A stretch of 45,832 bases of DNA from Deltaproteobacteria bacterium (GTDB lineage Bacteria > Desulfobacterota > DSM-4660 > Desulfatiglandales > HGW-15), in the NCBI GenBank assembly GCA_019310525.1, contig JAFDEE010000038.1, positions 1-45,832 on the forward strand, in the 5' to 3' direction. Positions 35,363 to 44,900 of this stretch are shown piece after piece. Within the stretch, counting starts at the first letter, position 1, and the number at the start of each line of letters is the position of its first letter. A program made the translations under genes and the position numbers. The notes under the pieces are model-generated. The model searched no databases and had not been told where the DNA came from. It saw only the letters and a program-made list of their open reading frames with translations.

Positions 35363-37861
35363 TTACCCGCAATGGCTGTAACCACAATAGTGACAGGTCA
35401 TGCACCCCTCAGCAAAGCTCAATGGCTGGCCGCACTCGGGGCACCCTGTGCCCAGTAAAGTGTTTTCCCTCTTCCCCCGCCTGCCTTCCTTCGGCCGGTC
35501 CTTCAGATACCGCCTTTCCAGGACCCTGCTGATGGCATCGGGAATAGAGAGGACCATGCCGTCCTTTTGAAAAACCGGATACTCGCCGCAGATCCCCTTT
35601 AGTTGGTCAACGATCTTGTCCACCGTGATGCCCGATCTCAGGGCGAGGGAGACCAGGCGCCCGATGGCCTCGGTCTTGGCCATCGTTGATTTTCCCGATT
35701 TTCCGATGGTGGCGAAGACCTCGAAGGGCCTGCCTTCGAACTCCGTTACGGTAACATAGAGATTCCCCATGCCTGTCGCGATCTTGGTGGTGAACCCTTC
35801 CAGGGTCTCCGGGCGTTCCTTGACAAGGGGAACCACCCCACCCACCCCGGGCTCCTCCCTTTTTTCGACGCTCAACACCTGGTTGGACTTGCTGCCGTCC
35901 CGGTAAATGGTGACACCCTTGCACCCCAGGCGGTATGCCAGCTCATAGACCTTCCGAACGTCATCGGGGGTGGCATCTCTGGGAAGGTTGACCGTTTTCG
36001 ATACGGCGTTGTCCGTGTACTTCTGGAAGGCGGCCTGCATCCGGACATGCCACTCCGGAGACACGTCGTGGGCCGTGACAAAAACCGACTTGACCTCTTC
36101 AGGTATTCCCTCGATGTCTCGGAGACTTCCCGCCCGGGCGATCTCTTCCATGAGTTCCGGGGAATAGAATCCCATCTCCCGGGCCACCTTTTCGAAGTAA
36201 GGATTCGTCTCGGCCAGCTCGTCGTTGTCCATGACCCTGCGGACGAAGTGAAGGGCGAAGAGGGGTTCGATTCCGCTGGAGCACCCGGCGATGATACTCA
36301 GGGTACCGGTGGGAGCGATGGTCGTGGTGGTGGCGTTTCTGAACCGGGCATTCTTCATTTTCCTGAAAACACTTTTTTCGAAATTGGGGAAAACCCCCCT
36401 CTCCTCCGCCAGGATCCTGGAGGCCTCGTGGGACTCCTCCTGGATGAAGGACATGACCTCTTCCGCCACGGTGAGGGCCCTCTCCGAGTCGTAGGGGATG
36501 CGAAGCTGGTAAAGCATATCGGCAAAACCCATTACACCGAGCCCGATTTTGCGATTGCCCTTGGCCATTCGCTCGATTTCAGGAAGAGGATACAGAGACA
36601 TGTCCACCACATTGTCCAGGAAGCGAACGGCGAGATGCACCGTCTCCTTGAGGGTCCCATAGTCGATCGCCGCCCCCCTTTCTCCCTCCCTGATAAACTT
36701 GGCCAGGTTGATGGAGCCCAGGTTACATGCCTCCATGGGCAACAGGGGCTGTTCGCCGCAAGGGTTCGTGCTCTCAATAGCCCCCAGATCCGGGGTGGGA
36801 TTGTCCCGGTTGATCCTGTCCAGGAAGATGACACCGGGATCCCCGCTTTCCCATGCATGACGGACCAGGGCCTCGTAGACCTCCCTGGCTTTCAGTTGAC
36901 CGGTCTTTCGGTTGTCCCGTGGGTCATAGAGATCATAGGATTCATCCCGGGACAGGGCCTCCATGAAGGCATCCGTCACGGCCACGGAGATGTTGAAATT
37001 GTTAAGGGTCTTGTGGTCCTTTTTGCAGGAGATGAACTCCATGATATCCGGGTGATCGATCCGTAGGACGGCCATGTTGGCCCCCCTGCGGGTGCCCCCC
37101 TGTTTGACCTGCTCGGTGGCGGTATTAAAGATCTTCATAAAGGAGACGGGCCCGGAGGCCACTCCCCCTGTGGTGCCCACCTTACTGTTTTTAGGCCGGA
37201 GCCTGGAAAAGGAAAAACCCGTTCCACCGCCCGACTTGTGTATCAGGGCCGCGTTCTTCAAGGCATCGAAGATGCCTTCCATACTGTCATCCACAGGGAG
37301 CACGAAACATGCAGCCAGTTGTCCCAGCTTCCGACCCGCGTTCATGAGGGTGGGTGAATTGGGGAGAAACAGGAAATCGGTCATCAACCGGTAGAAACGC
37401 TCTTCCATCTCCGGCACCCTCTCCGGATGACCGTATTTTTCCTCCGCCCTGGCGATGTGTTTCGCCACCCTTCGAAACATCTGCTCCGGGGTCTCTATCA
37501 CACGGCCCTTGGCATCCTTCTTGAGGTAACGTCTTTCAAGAACCGTCCGGGCGTTTTCCGAGAGGACAGGCCCCTCTTTTCGAAGAAAGGGAGCGCTTTC
37601 CAGCTTCAAGGGGGTAGCCTTGCCGATACCGTACTCCGCAAGCTTATCCTCGATGATCCTTTCAAGTAAGGGTATGGTGAGGACCTGGAGTTCCCTTTTT
37701 CGGATTTCCTCTCGCAGGGAACGGCTGATATTCAGGGCCTGATCCGAGTCGAGAAGGTTTTCCCGCGTCAGCAGGTCTGAAAAGACGCGGTCGTCCCACT
37801 TGTAGGTTGCGAGGTCGAAGGTCTTCTCCTCGCCTTCCTTGATTTTCCTTTTCTGACCCAT
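35363..37861 (-). CDS. nrdJ: Adenosylcobalamin-dependent ribonucleotide reductase (class II)
   Basis: NrdJ reduces ribonucleotides to deoxyribonucleotides, using adenosylcobalamin to make a thiyl radical, so it works with or without oxygen. The 832-residue chain shows FLPNSPTLMNAGRKLGQLAA, HKSGGGTGFSFSRLRPKNSK, and NPCGEQPLLPMEACNLGSIN. The C-terminus has the TSCPECG-like zinc segment GCPECGQPLSFAEGCMTCHY followed by CGYSHCG. The ATG at 37861 has a gaggg site 7 nt upstream; an in-frame extension to 37951 lacks support. It is a direct consumer of the cobalamin made by the neighbouring operon. I see no riboswitch in front of it. Confidence 0.97.
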   Translation of the reverse strand: MGQKRKIKEGEEKTFDLATYKWDDRVFSDLLTRENLLDSDQALNISRSLREEIRKRELQVLTIPLLERIIEDKLAEYGIGKATPLKLESAPFLRKEGPVLSENARTVLERRYLKKDAKGRVIETPEQMFRRVAKHIARAEEKYGHPERVPEMEERFYRLMTDFLFLPNSPTLMNAGRKLGQLAACFVLPVDDSMEGIFDALKNAALIHKSGGGTGFSFSRLRPKNSKVGTTGGVASGPVSFMKIFNTATEQVKQGGTRRGANMAVLRIDHPDIMEFISCKKDHKTLNNFNISVAVTDAFMEALSRDESYDLYDPRDNRKTGQLKAREVYEALVRHAWESGDPGVIFLDRINRDNPTPDLGAIESTNPCGEQPLLPMEACNLGSINLAKFIREGERGAAIDYGTLKETVHLAVRFLDNVVDMSLYPLPEIERMAKGNRKIGLGVMGFADMLYQLRIPYDSERALTVAEEVMSFIQEESHEASRILAEERGVFPNFEKSVFRKMKNARFRNATTTTIAPTGTLSIIAGCSSGIEPLFALHFVRRVMDNDELAETNPYFEKVAREMGFYSPELMEEIARAGSLRDIEGIPEEVKSVFVTAHDVSPEWHVRMQAAFQKYTDNAVSKTVNLPRDATPDDVRKVYELAYRLGCKGVTIYRDGSKSNQVLSVEKREEPGVGGVVPLVKERPETLEGFTTKIATGMGNLYVTVTEFEGRPFEVFATIGKSGKSTMAKTEAIGRLVSLALRSGITVDKIVDQLKGICGEYPVFQKDGMVLSIPDAISRVLERRYLKDRPKEGRRGKRENTLLGTGCPECGQPLSFAEGCMTCHYCGYSHCG

Positions 37862-38116
37862 GACTTGCCCTCTATTGAGTACTCTCCCTTTCAGGATTAC
37901 CGGAATATATAGGTAATTGATTATTCTATGGCACCAGATATGGTAGGTCAATAAAAATTCAGCCCTCTCTTATCCCTTCTTCCCTACACCCTGATTATCG
38001 AGTGTCCCGACGAATTTATGCTGGAAAAATCTTTCCATGATCCCTATGTTATAATCTTAGGAATCATGCTATAGAAAAATGATACCCCTTTAAATGCCAT
38101 GTAAGAGTGAATTGGA

Positions 38117-38260
38117 GAGACCTTTGAAAAATGTTCAATTTTGTCCAAGGGTCAAGGAAGGCGAAAATTTTAACCGCAGGAATACATTGGAGTATTTCGA
38201 GGATTAAAATCTGAGTCTGACGCAGAGATTGGGCAAAAGGGGGCGTTTTTCAAAGGTCTC
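38117..38260 (+). mobile_element. MITE-like element, copy D, upstream of the ASKHA activator gene
   Basis: The 144-bp element runs from gagacctttgaaaaatgttc to gcgtttttcaaaggtctc. It is flanked by the perfect duplication ttgga (38112-38116 and 38261-38265). It holds the gaaaattttaacc ... gaggattaaaat hairpin module with the inner gaatacattggagtatttc fold, but lacks the GC-rich module of A and E. It lies 67 nt before the ATG at 38328, in the 466-base divergent region between nrdJ and the activator gene. The part of that region at 37862-38111 is AT-rich and shows nothing else I can name. Confidence 0.9.
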
Positions 38261-38327
38261 TTGGAGGCTGCCGGACGGGAAACACATCGAGAGGTTTCTC
38301 CATACTGGAATCTGAGAGGAGAGGGAC

Positions 38328-40232
38328 ATGACGATCTACCGGGTGACCTTCCAACCGGACGGAAAATCCATCGATATTGAAGAGGGAACGACGATTGCGG
38401 AAGCCGCCCAAAGGGCAGGTATTTACATCAATAATCTTTGCGGTGGCGAAGGCGTTTGCGGCGAATGCCGTGTCCAGATCTTGCAAGGATCGGCCGAAGC
38501 TGATGAAAGCTCTACGGCCTTCTTTTCCGAGAGCGAACTGGAGCAGGGTTTTGTCCTGGCCTGTCAGACGGAAATCCACGACAACCTGGAAGTCGAGATT
38601 CCCCCGGAATCCAGACTTGAGGAAGAACAGATCATGACCGAAGGAGAAGCACAGGCCGGCACCCCTTCCGATCAGCCGGACCAGGCCCTTTCTTTTTTCC
38701 CTCTTAAACCTCTGGCTCGAAAAATATATCTGGAGCTGCCAGAGCCGACCCTTGAAGACAATATCACCGACATTGAACGGATTTCCCGGGAACTCCGGCG
38801 AAAGCTGGGATGGCATTCCTACGACATTGATCTCTATTGCCTGCAAAACCTCTCGGACAGGCTCAGAGACAACGGCTGGAAGGTGACCACCACGGTGGTC
38901 AAGGACAAGGACAGATACCGCATACAGAAGATCGAGCCGTTAGACACCTCCACCAAGAATTTCGGCATCGCCGTGGACGTTGGAACCACGACGATCGTCG
39001 CCCAGCTCGTCGACCTGCGTTTGGGGTCCGTTCTGGGGGTGGAAGGCACCCATAATCTCCAGGCCCAATATGGAGAGGACGTGATCTCCCGGATGATCTT
39101 CGCTTGCAACAAGAACGGCCTCCAGCCCCTCCAGGAAGCCGTTGTAACCAACATTAACCAGTTGATAGAAAGCCTTACCCGAAAACAGGGACTGGAACCC
39201 GAGGATATCGGCATCGTCGTGGCGGCGGGCAACACCACCATGAGCCATTTTCTTCTGGGCCTGACCCCCTGTTTCATCCGGCTGGAGCCTTACGTCCCCA
39301 CCGCCGACGTCTATCCCCAAATCCTGGCCCGGGATATCGGCATTCATATCCATCCGCGTGGGGTGCTGGAGACGCTTCCGAGCGTGGCCTCTTACGTTGG
39401 CGGGGACATTGTGGCCGGAGTCGTGGCTTGCGGCATCGCCGACCACGGGGAGGTACAGGCCCTGATCGATATCGGAACCAACGGGGAAATCGCCGTCGGC
39501 AACAATGAATGGTTGGTCTGTTGCTCGGCTTCGGCAGGCCCCTCATTCGAAGGAGGGGGCACCCGTTGCGGGATGCGGGCCATCCGGGGGGCCATTGAAA
39601 AGGTGGAGATCCTGGACGGCCGGGTCACCTACCAGACCATCGGCGGGGCCAAGCCTTTGGGGATTTGCGGATCAGGGCTCATCGACTGCATCTACGAACT
39701 CGTCAAAAACGGGATAATCGGGGCCGAAGGAAAATTCAACCAGGACCGGGAGGATCCCAGGCTGACTTACGAGGAGGGCATTCCTCAATATATCATCGCC
39801 TGGCCCGAAGAGACGGAAAAGGGAGAAGCAATCGTTTTCACGGAATCGGATATCGATAACCTTATCAAGTCGAAGGGATCGGTATTTGCGGCCATCAAGT
39901 CCCTGGTCGACTTCATCGGCCTGGGTTTCGACCAGTTGGAGACATTTTACGTGGCCGGAGGTTTCGGAAATTACCTCAATATCGCAAAGGCTATTGCCAT
40001 CGGGCTGCTGCCGGACATTCCCCAGGAAAAGATCAAGTTCATCGGCAACAGCTCATTGACGGGGGCAAGAATGGCCCTTGTCTCGGAAGCGGCTTTTGAA
40101 AGATGCCTGGAGGTCTCCCGCTCCATGACCAACATTGAACTGTCCAATTACCAGCCTTATATGGACGAGTATATCGCCGCCCTTTTCCTACCTCACACCG
40201 ACCGGAGACTGTTTCCTTCCGTTCGGTACTGA
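38328..40232 (+). CDS. Ferredoxin-ASKHA ATPase (RACo-like reductive activator of corrinoid proteins)
   Basis: The 634-residue protein has an N-terminal [2Fe-2S] ferredoxin domain with Cys38, Cys44, Cys47 and Cys79 (CGGEGVCGEC and ACQT). A linker of about 110 residues leads to a DUF4445/ASKHA ATPase domain (about 215-620). That domain has AVDVGTTTIVAQLVDL, DIGTNGEIAVGNNEW, SAGPSFEGGGTRCGM and VAGGFGNYLN. Such proteins (RACo, RamA, methyltransferase activators) use ATP to drive one-electron reduction of inactive Co(II) corrinoid to Co(I). No corrinoid protein or methyltransferase gene is adjacent, so the client is unknown. A ggagaggg site lies before the ATG, and nrdJ is divergent. Confidence 0.9.
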   Translation: MTIYRVTFQPDGKSIDIEEGTTIAEAAQRAGIYINNLCGGEGVCGECRVQILQGSAEADESSTAFFSESELEQGFVLACQTEIHDNLEVEIPPESRLEEEQIMTEGEAQAGTPSDQPDQALSFFPLKPLARKIYLELPEPTLEDNITDIERISRELRRKLGWHSYDIDLYCLQNLSDRLRDNGWKVTTTVVKDKDRYRIQKIEPLDTSTKNFGIAVDVGTTTIVAQLVDLRLGSVLGVEGTHNLQAQYGEDVISRMIFACNKNGLQPLQEAVVTNINQLIESLTRKQGLEPEDIGIVVAAGNTTMSHFLLGLTPCFIRLEPYVPTADVYPQILARDIGIHIHPRGVLETLPSVASYVGGDIVAGVVACGIADHGEVQALIDIGTNGEIAVGNNEWLVCCSASAGPSFEGGGTRCGMRAIRGAIEKVEILDGRVTYQTIGGAKPLGICGSGLIDCIYELVKNGIIGAEGKFNQDREDPRLTYEEGIPQYIIAWPEETEKGEAIVFTESDIDNLIKSKGSVFAAIKSLVDFIGLGFDQLETFYVAGGFGNYLNIAKAIAIGLLPDIPQEKIKFIGNSSLTGARMALVSEAAFERCLEVSRSMTNIELSNYQPYMDEYIAALFLPHTDRRLFPSVRY

Positions 40233-40531
40233 CCAAAGAGGAGAGGATTTCACCAACGTATGAAGGAGGTAACGAGGTAACCGGCTTTGTTTTTCATGTC
40301 CATCCCCTGCCGCTGCAACAGGAGATGCCGGCTGATGACTGCCATCCATAACGTCTCCTTTTCCCCCGGGTTTTTTTCCGTTGACAAACAAAAGGGGAAT
40401 GAATTATTAACTTTTTGAAATTCCAGACTTTAACTGAGATTGGGCAAAGTTAGGGATTTTGCGGGAGACTCCAACCAAAAACCTTTTCCCCCGGCCATGC
40501 CGGGGCAACTTGAACCCTGGTTGAACGCGCC
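40233..40531. other. Non-coding region upstream of the rhodanese gene
   Basis: These 299 bases show no supportable gene. The 14-base string gagattgggcaaag at 40436-40449 matches the interior right part of the MITE-like elements, but no ends or duplications accompany it. A cccccgggttttttt stretch at about 40364-40378 has a T-run but too weak a stem to call a terminator. Confidence 0.4.
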
Positions 40532-41164
40532 ATGATGAATTTACCCTTCCGTCCATTATGCGTGCTGTTTCTTTTATTGCCGTGCATGATCTTCCCAGCA
40601 CCTGGGGAGGCCAATGCTCAGGAGCCGAAAAAGATCCTGAGCATTGAGGCCTACGATATGCTCAATACGGTCCCGGACACCTATCTTATCGACGTGAGGA
40701 CCAGGGCGGAATACCAGTTCGTCGGCCATCCATACAAGGCCTACCTCTTCCCATACATGTTCTTTACGGGCCGATTCGTGAAAGAGAATGGACAGTCGGG
40801 CTACCTTCCGACCAAAAAAAACAAGGCGTTCATCGAACAGATCAGCAAGGTCTTCAAAAAAACGGACAACCTCCTCATCATCTCCCGGGACGGCACCCGG
40901 AGCGCCTTGGCCGCTAAAGAACTGGTCAATGCAGGCTTCAAAAAGGTATTCAACGTGGCTGACGGTTTCGAGGGTCCCGAGTTTCCCTCCTTCGAAGACG
41001 ACAACCGGGACAAATTCTACCGGCAACTGGCCAAGAGCAACAATATTTACGGGTTTGGGCACCGGCGCCATTACGGATGGCAATTCTGGGGTCTTCCCTG
41101 GACTTACGAAATCGACGCCAAATACATCTACCCCCCGGATCTGGTGCAACCCAAGAAAAAATAG
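40532..41164 (+). CDS. Exported rhodanese-like domain protein with Ser in place of the catalytic Cys
   Basis: The 210-residue protein has a signal peptide (hydrophobic residues about 8-22, cut near ANA). A rhodanese-like fold follows: YLIDVRTRAEYQFVGHP (about 51-67), an insertion with KENGQSGYLPTKKNKAF, and LLIISRDGTRSALAAKELVN at about 114-133. The active-site loop normally starts with Cys (C-x-x-G-x-R-S). Here the residue is Ser118, so sulfur transfer is unlikely and a binding or structural role is more probable. A Trp/Tyr-rich tail (HYGWQFWGLPWTYEIDA) follows. The mature protein should be periplasmic. It is followed closely by a 62-residue gene. Confidence 0.82.
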   Translation: MMNLPFRPLCVLFLLLPCMIFPAPGEANAQEPKKILSIEAYDMLNTVPDTYLIDVRTRAEYQFVGHPYKAYLFPYMFFTGRFVKENGQSGYLPTKKNKAFIEQISKVFKKTDNLLIISRDGTRSALAAKELVNAGFKKVFNVADGFEGPEFPSFEDDNRDKFYRQLAKSNNIYGFGHRRHYGWQFWGLPWTYEIDAKYIYPPDLVQPKKK

Positions 41165-41195
41165 TCTATATCCGGTATTGGAAAGGATGAAAGCG

Positions 41196-41384
41196 ATGGA
41201 ATCCGAAGAACTGATTCAACTCATGGAGCAAGTGGAACAAAAAGGGATCGGCTGGGAAAAGGTCGAAGAAAAGATCAAGGTCTCCCATGATCTCTTGAAA
41301 CTTTACGCCCGATCGGGGCCTGTGCCTGTCACTATCACCAAGGGGTTGAAAACCCTCCTCCAGGAGGAAGGCGAAGGAAAATAG
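41196..41384 (+). CDS. Small conserved-looking hypothetical protein
   Basis: A 62-residue acidic/basic helical protein starting MESEELIQLMEQVEQKGIGW, with a central EEKIKVSHDLLKLYARSG and ending in LKTLLQEEGEGK. I do not recognise a family. An aagga site lies 8 nt before the ATG at 41196; an ATG at 41187 is also in frame but sits on the ribosome-binding site. It starts 31 nt after the rhodanese-like gene on the same strand and ends 14 nt before the convergent NUDIX gene. Good ribosome binding and lack of overlap support it as real; function unknown. Confidence 0.6.
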   Translation: MESEELIQLMEQVEQKGIGWEKVEEKIKVSHDLLKLYARSGPVPVTITKGLKTLLQEEGEGK

Positions 41385-41398
41385 ACATGAGAGGGCCG

Positions 41399-41929
41399 TT
41401 AAAGGGGTCTTCTCAGGAATCCCGACATAAAAAGAGCGAGGAGGGTCTTTCCATCCTGGATTCGACCCTCCCTGACCAAGACCTCCAAGGCTTCGGCACC
41501 GATCGGCTCCACAGAAGTGATCTCCCTCTCATCAATGGTTCTTTCCACCTGTTCGAGATTATACCCACAGTAAAGATGGATCCGTTCGTTTGAGTACCCG
41601 ATGGCTGGTGCATAGGTATAAAGATACTCGATCCTTCCGGCTTCGTACCCTGTCTCCTCCCTTAATTCCCGGCGGATACAATCCTCCGGCCTCTCCCCCG
41701 GGTCGACCTTTCCGGCCGGGATTTCCAGGGTCTCGCGTCCCAAGGCGTACCGAAACTGCCTGACCATGAGAATCTTCTTCTCTGAGAGAAAGGGGACCAC
41801 AGCCCCCGCCTCGGGATGATCTATCTTGATCCTCTTGCCGGTCGCTCCGTTCCGCAGGCGAACCTCGTCCAGGGCCACGGTGAAGCTATGGGTGCTTAGC
41901 GTTCCCAGGGTGGTGATTTTTTTCTCCAT
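41399..41929 (-). CDS. NUDIX hydrolase, ADP-ribose pyrophosphatase type
   Basis: The 176-residue cytosolic enzyme has a perfect NUDIX box, G-x5-E-x7-REUxEExGU, in GKVDPGERPEDCIRRELREE followed by TGYEAG. FRYALGRETLEIPAG precedes it, and YTYAPAIGYSNERIHLYCGY follows, as in ADP-ribose pyrophosphatases (NudF/TrmG-like). The likely reaction splits ADP-ribose into AMP and ribose 5-phosphate; other nucleoside diphosphate sugars are possible. Its start overlaps the end of dnaE by 44 nt, suggesting coupling to the polymerase gene. The nearest aaaggagag lies about 17 nt upstream of the ATG, rather far. Confidence 0.9.
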   Translation of the reverse strand: MEKKITTLGTLSTHSFTVALDEVRLRNGATGKRIKIDHPEAGAVVPFLSEKKILMVRQFRYALGRETLEIPAGKVDPGERPEDCIRRELREETGYEAGRIEYLYTYAPAIGYSNERIHLYCGYNLEQVERTIDEREITSVEPIGAEALEVLVREGRIQDGKTLLALFMSGFLRRPL

Positions 41930-44900
41930 ATCTGCAGATTACTTTCTCTCCTAAAAGGTTTTCCATCTCCCTGATCATATCGGCACTGGGCGATACCTTG
42001 AAAAAGGGCGCCGATACCACAAAGACTCTGCCTTCACCCGGATCCACCCTGAAAAGGACATTGGACTCACCGGGGTACTTAAAAAGAATCTCTTTGACCT
42101 CCTCCAGGTTCTCCCTCTTAAGGACCGGCTGTCGGAGCGTTAATTCCACCACCTTTACAGCGTCCTGGCGGGCCCTATCCATGGAGAGGATTTCCTGGGC
42201 GATGATCTTCGCCGAATTTTCCTCCACCTCCGCCGTGCCCCGGATCAGTAACGGGTCCTCGCTCTTCAGCAGATGGGTGTAATGGTTGAAGGTATCGGGG
42301 AAAATTACCACCTCAACGGAACCGGTGGGGTCCTCGAAAGACAGAACCGCCATCTTGTCTCCCTTTTTCGTCCGTTTGATCTTGATCTTTTCAATGACAC
42401 CGGCCACGTCCACCTTGCTCTTGTCCGGGAGGTTCGGAAGCTCCTGGATGGAGCAGCTTGCGAGTCGGCTGACTTCTTCCGTGTATCGATCCAGTGGATG
42501 GCCGGTGATGTAAAAACCCAGGGCCTCTTTTTCCCTCCTCAGCCTCTCCTTCTCACCCCAAGGCTCAGCCTCGGGAAGATCCAATGTGCCGCACCCATTG
42601 AGTTCATCCTTGCTGAGGGCCGAAAAGATGCTCAGCTGGCTGGTGTCGTGATTCGCGCTGCAGAACCGGGTGACCCGGTCCAGTGAAGCAAAGAGCCTGG
42701 CCCTTTCTATTCCTGTGAAGTCGAAGGCGCCGCACTGCACAAGCCCTTCCAGGACTCTCCTGTTGACCTTGCTCCCATCCACCCTGTTACAAAAATCCAC
42801 CAAGTCTTTGAAGGGTCCCCCCCGGCTCCGTTCCTCGATGATGGATTCCACGGCTTTGAGCCCCACGTTCTTTACAGCCGCCAACCCGAATCGGATGCTC
42901 TCCCCGACCACCGCAAAATCGGCCTGACTCTCGTTGAGGTCGGGGGGGAGGATCGGGATGCCCATCTCACGGCACTCGGCGATGTTCTTGATGGTTTTAT
43001 CCTGGTTCCCCATGTCCTGGGTCAACAATGCAGCCATGAATTCCACGGGGTAGTGGGCCTTCAGGTAGGCGGTCTGATAGGCGATGAGGGCATAGGCCGC
43101 CGAGTGGGACTTGTTGAAGCCGTATCCTCCGAATTTGTCGATGAGGTCGAAGAGGGTCTCAGCGGTCTTGGGATCCACCCCGTTACGGCTCGCTCCCTCG
43201 ATGAACCGCTCCCTGTGTCTGGCCATGACTTCCGGTTTTTTCTTACCGATGGCCTTCCTCAACTCATCGGCCTCCGCCATGGTGTAATTCGCCAGGACCT
43301 GGCCGATCTTCATGACCTGCTCCTGGTATAAAATCACCCCGTAGGTTTCCTTCAAGATGGGTTCGAGTTGAGGGAGCATATAGGTGATCTTCTTTGAACC
43401 GTGCTTTCCGCCGATGAAATCTTCCACCATGTTGCTCCCCAGGGGACCGGGACGGTAAAGGGCCACCAGGGCCACCAGGTCTTCGAAGACCTCGGGCCGG
43501 AGACGGCGGAGCAGTTCCTTCATCCCGGAACTTTCCAGCTGAAAGACACCGGTGGTTCTCCCTTCACTGCATAGCCGGTAGGTAGCCTCATCCTCCAGGG
43601 AAAGCTTGTCGATGTCCAGCCGCACCCCCTTGTTTTTCTCGATCAGGTCAAGGGCCTGGCGGATGACCGTGAGGGTCTTGAGGCCGAGAAAGTCAAACTT
43701 GATGAGACCCAGCATCTCAATCTGATCCATGGTGAACTGGGTCATGATTTCATCGTTGGCCCCCTTGAAGAGAGGCAGGTATTCAACCAGGGGTCGGTCG
43801 GAAATCACGACACCCGAAGCATGGGTTGAAGCGTGCCGGGAGAGGCCCTCAAGAGAACGGGCGATCCTTAGGAGCCGTTTGTGGGACTCTTCCCCCTCTT
43901 CCAGCTTCCTGAGCTCCGGCTCTTCTTTCATGGCCTTTTCCAGGCTCACGTTGGGACCGGCGGGAACCATCTTGGCGATCCGATCCACCTCTCCATAAGG
44001 AATATTCAGGACGCGTCCCACGTCCCGGATTACGGCCCTGGCCTTCATGGTCCCGAAAGTAATGATCTGGCCCACGTTTTCCCTGCCGTATTTCTCCGCC
44101 ACATAGTGGATCACTTCGTCCCTGCCCTTGATACAGAAGTCGATGTCGATATCCGGCATGCTGATCCGCTGGGGATTCAGGAATCTTTCGAAGATCAGCC
44201 CGTATTTCAAGGGATCGATGTTGGTGATAGTGAGGCAATAAGCCACCAGGGACCCTGCAGCGGACCCCCTTCCCGGCCCTACCGGGATGTTATGGCGCCT
44301 GGCGTAATCGATGAAATCTGCGACAATAAGAAAATAGCCGGAAAATCCCATCCGGATGATGATATCCAGTTCGTACTCGAGCCTGTCCCGGTATTCCCCC
44401 ACGGTTTCCTCTGAAAGAGGCCCCTCCTCCTCGGCTTCCTTCCGGGCAAGCCTCCTCTGCAGTCCCTTGCGGGCCTCTTCCGCCAGCATATCGTTCAGGC
44501 TGGTTCCCTCCGGCACCTGGAATACTGGAGGCTTGTAATTGCCGAATTCCATCTCGTAGTGACAACGCTTCGCAATATCGATGGTATTATCCAAGGCCTC
44601 GGAGAAGTCTTCATCCCCGAAGGAAGAAATCATCTCCTCCCTAGATTTGAAATAGAATTCGTCGTTGGAAAACTTCAGGCGATTCGGATCTTCCAGGGTC
44701 TTTCCCGTCTGGATACAGAGCAGGGCGTCATGGGCCTGTGCATCTTCCCTCTCGAGGTAATGGCAATCGTTCGTCGCGGCGAGGGGAAGGGAAAGTTCCC
44801 GCCCCAGTTCCCTGAGGACCTTGTTGACCTCCTGTTGTTCGGGGAGCATGTTGGCCTGGACTTCAAGGTAAAACCGCTCCTTGTCAAAAATAGAAGCCAA

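Noticed and set aside
37862-38111. Possible cobalamin riboswitch upstream of nrdJ
   Set aside because: None of the conserved aptamer blocks could be found on the minus strand in this region.
40436-40449. gagattgggcaaag fragment upstream of the rhodanese gene
   Set aside because: Only 14 bases match the element interior, with no ends or duplications; it may be chance or an old remnant.
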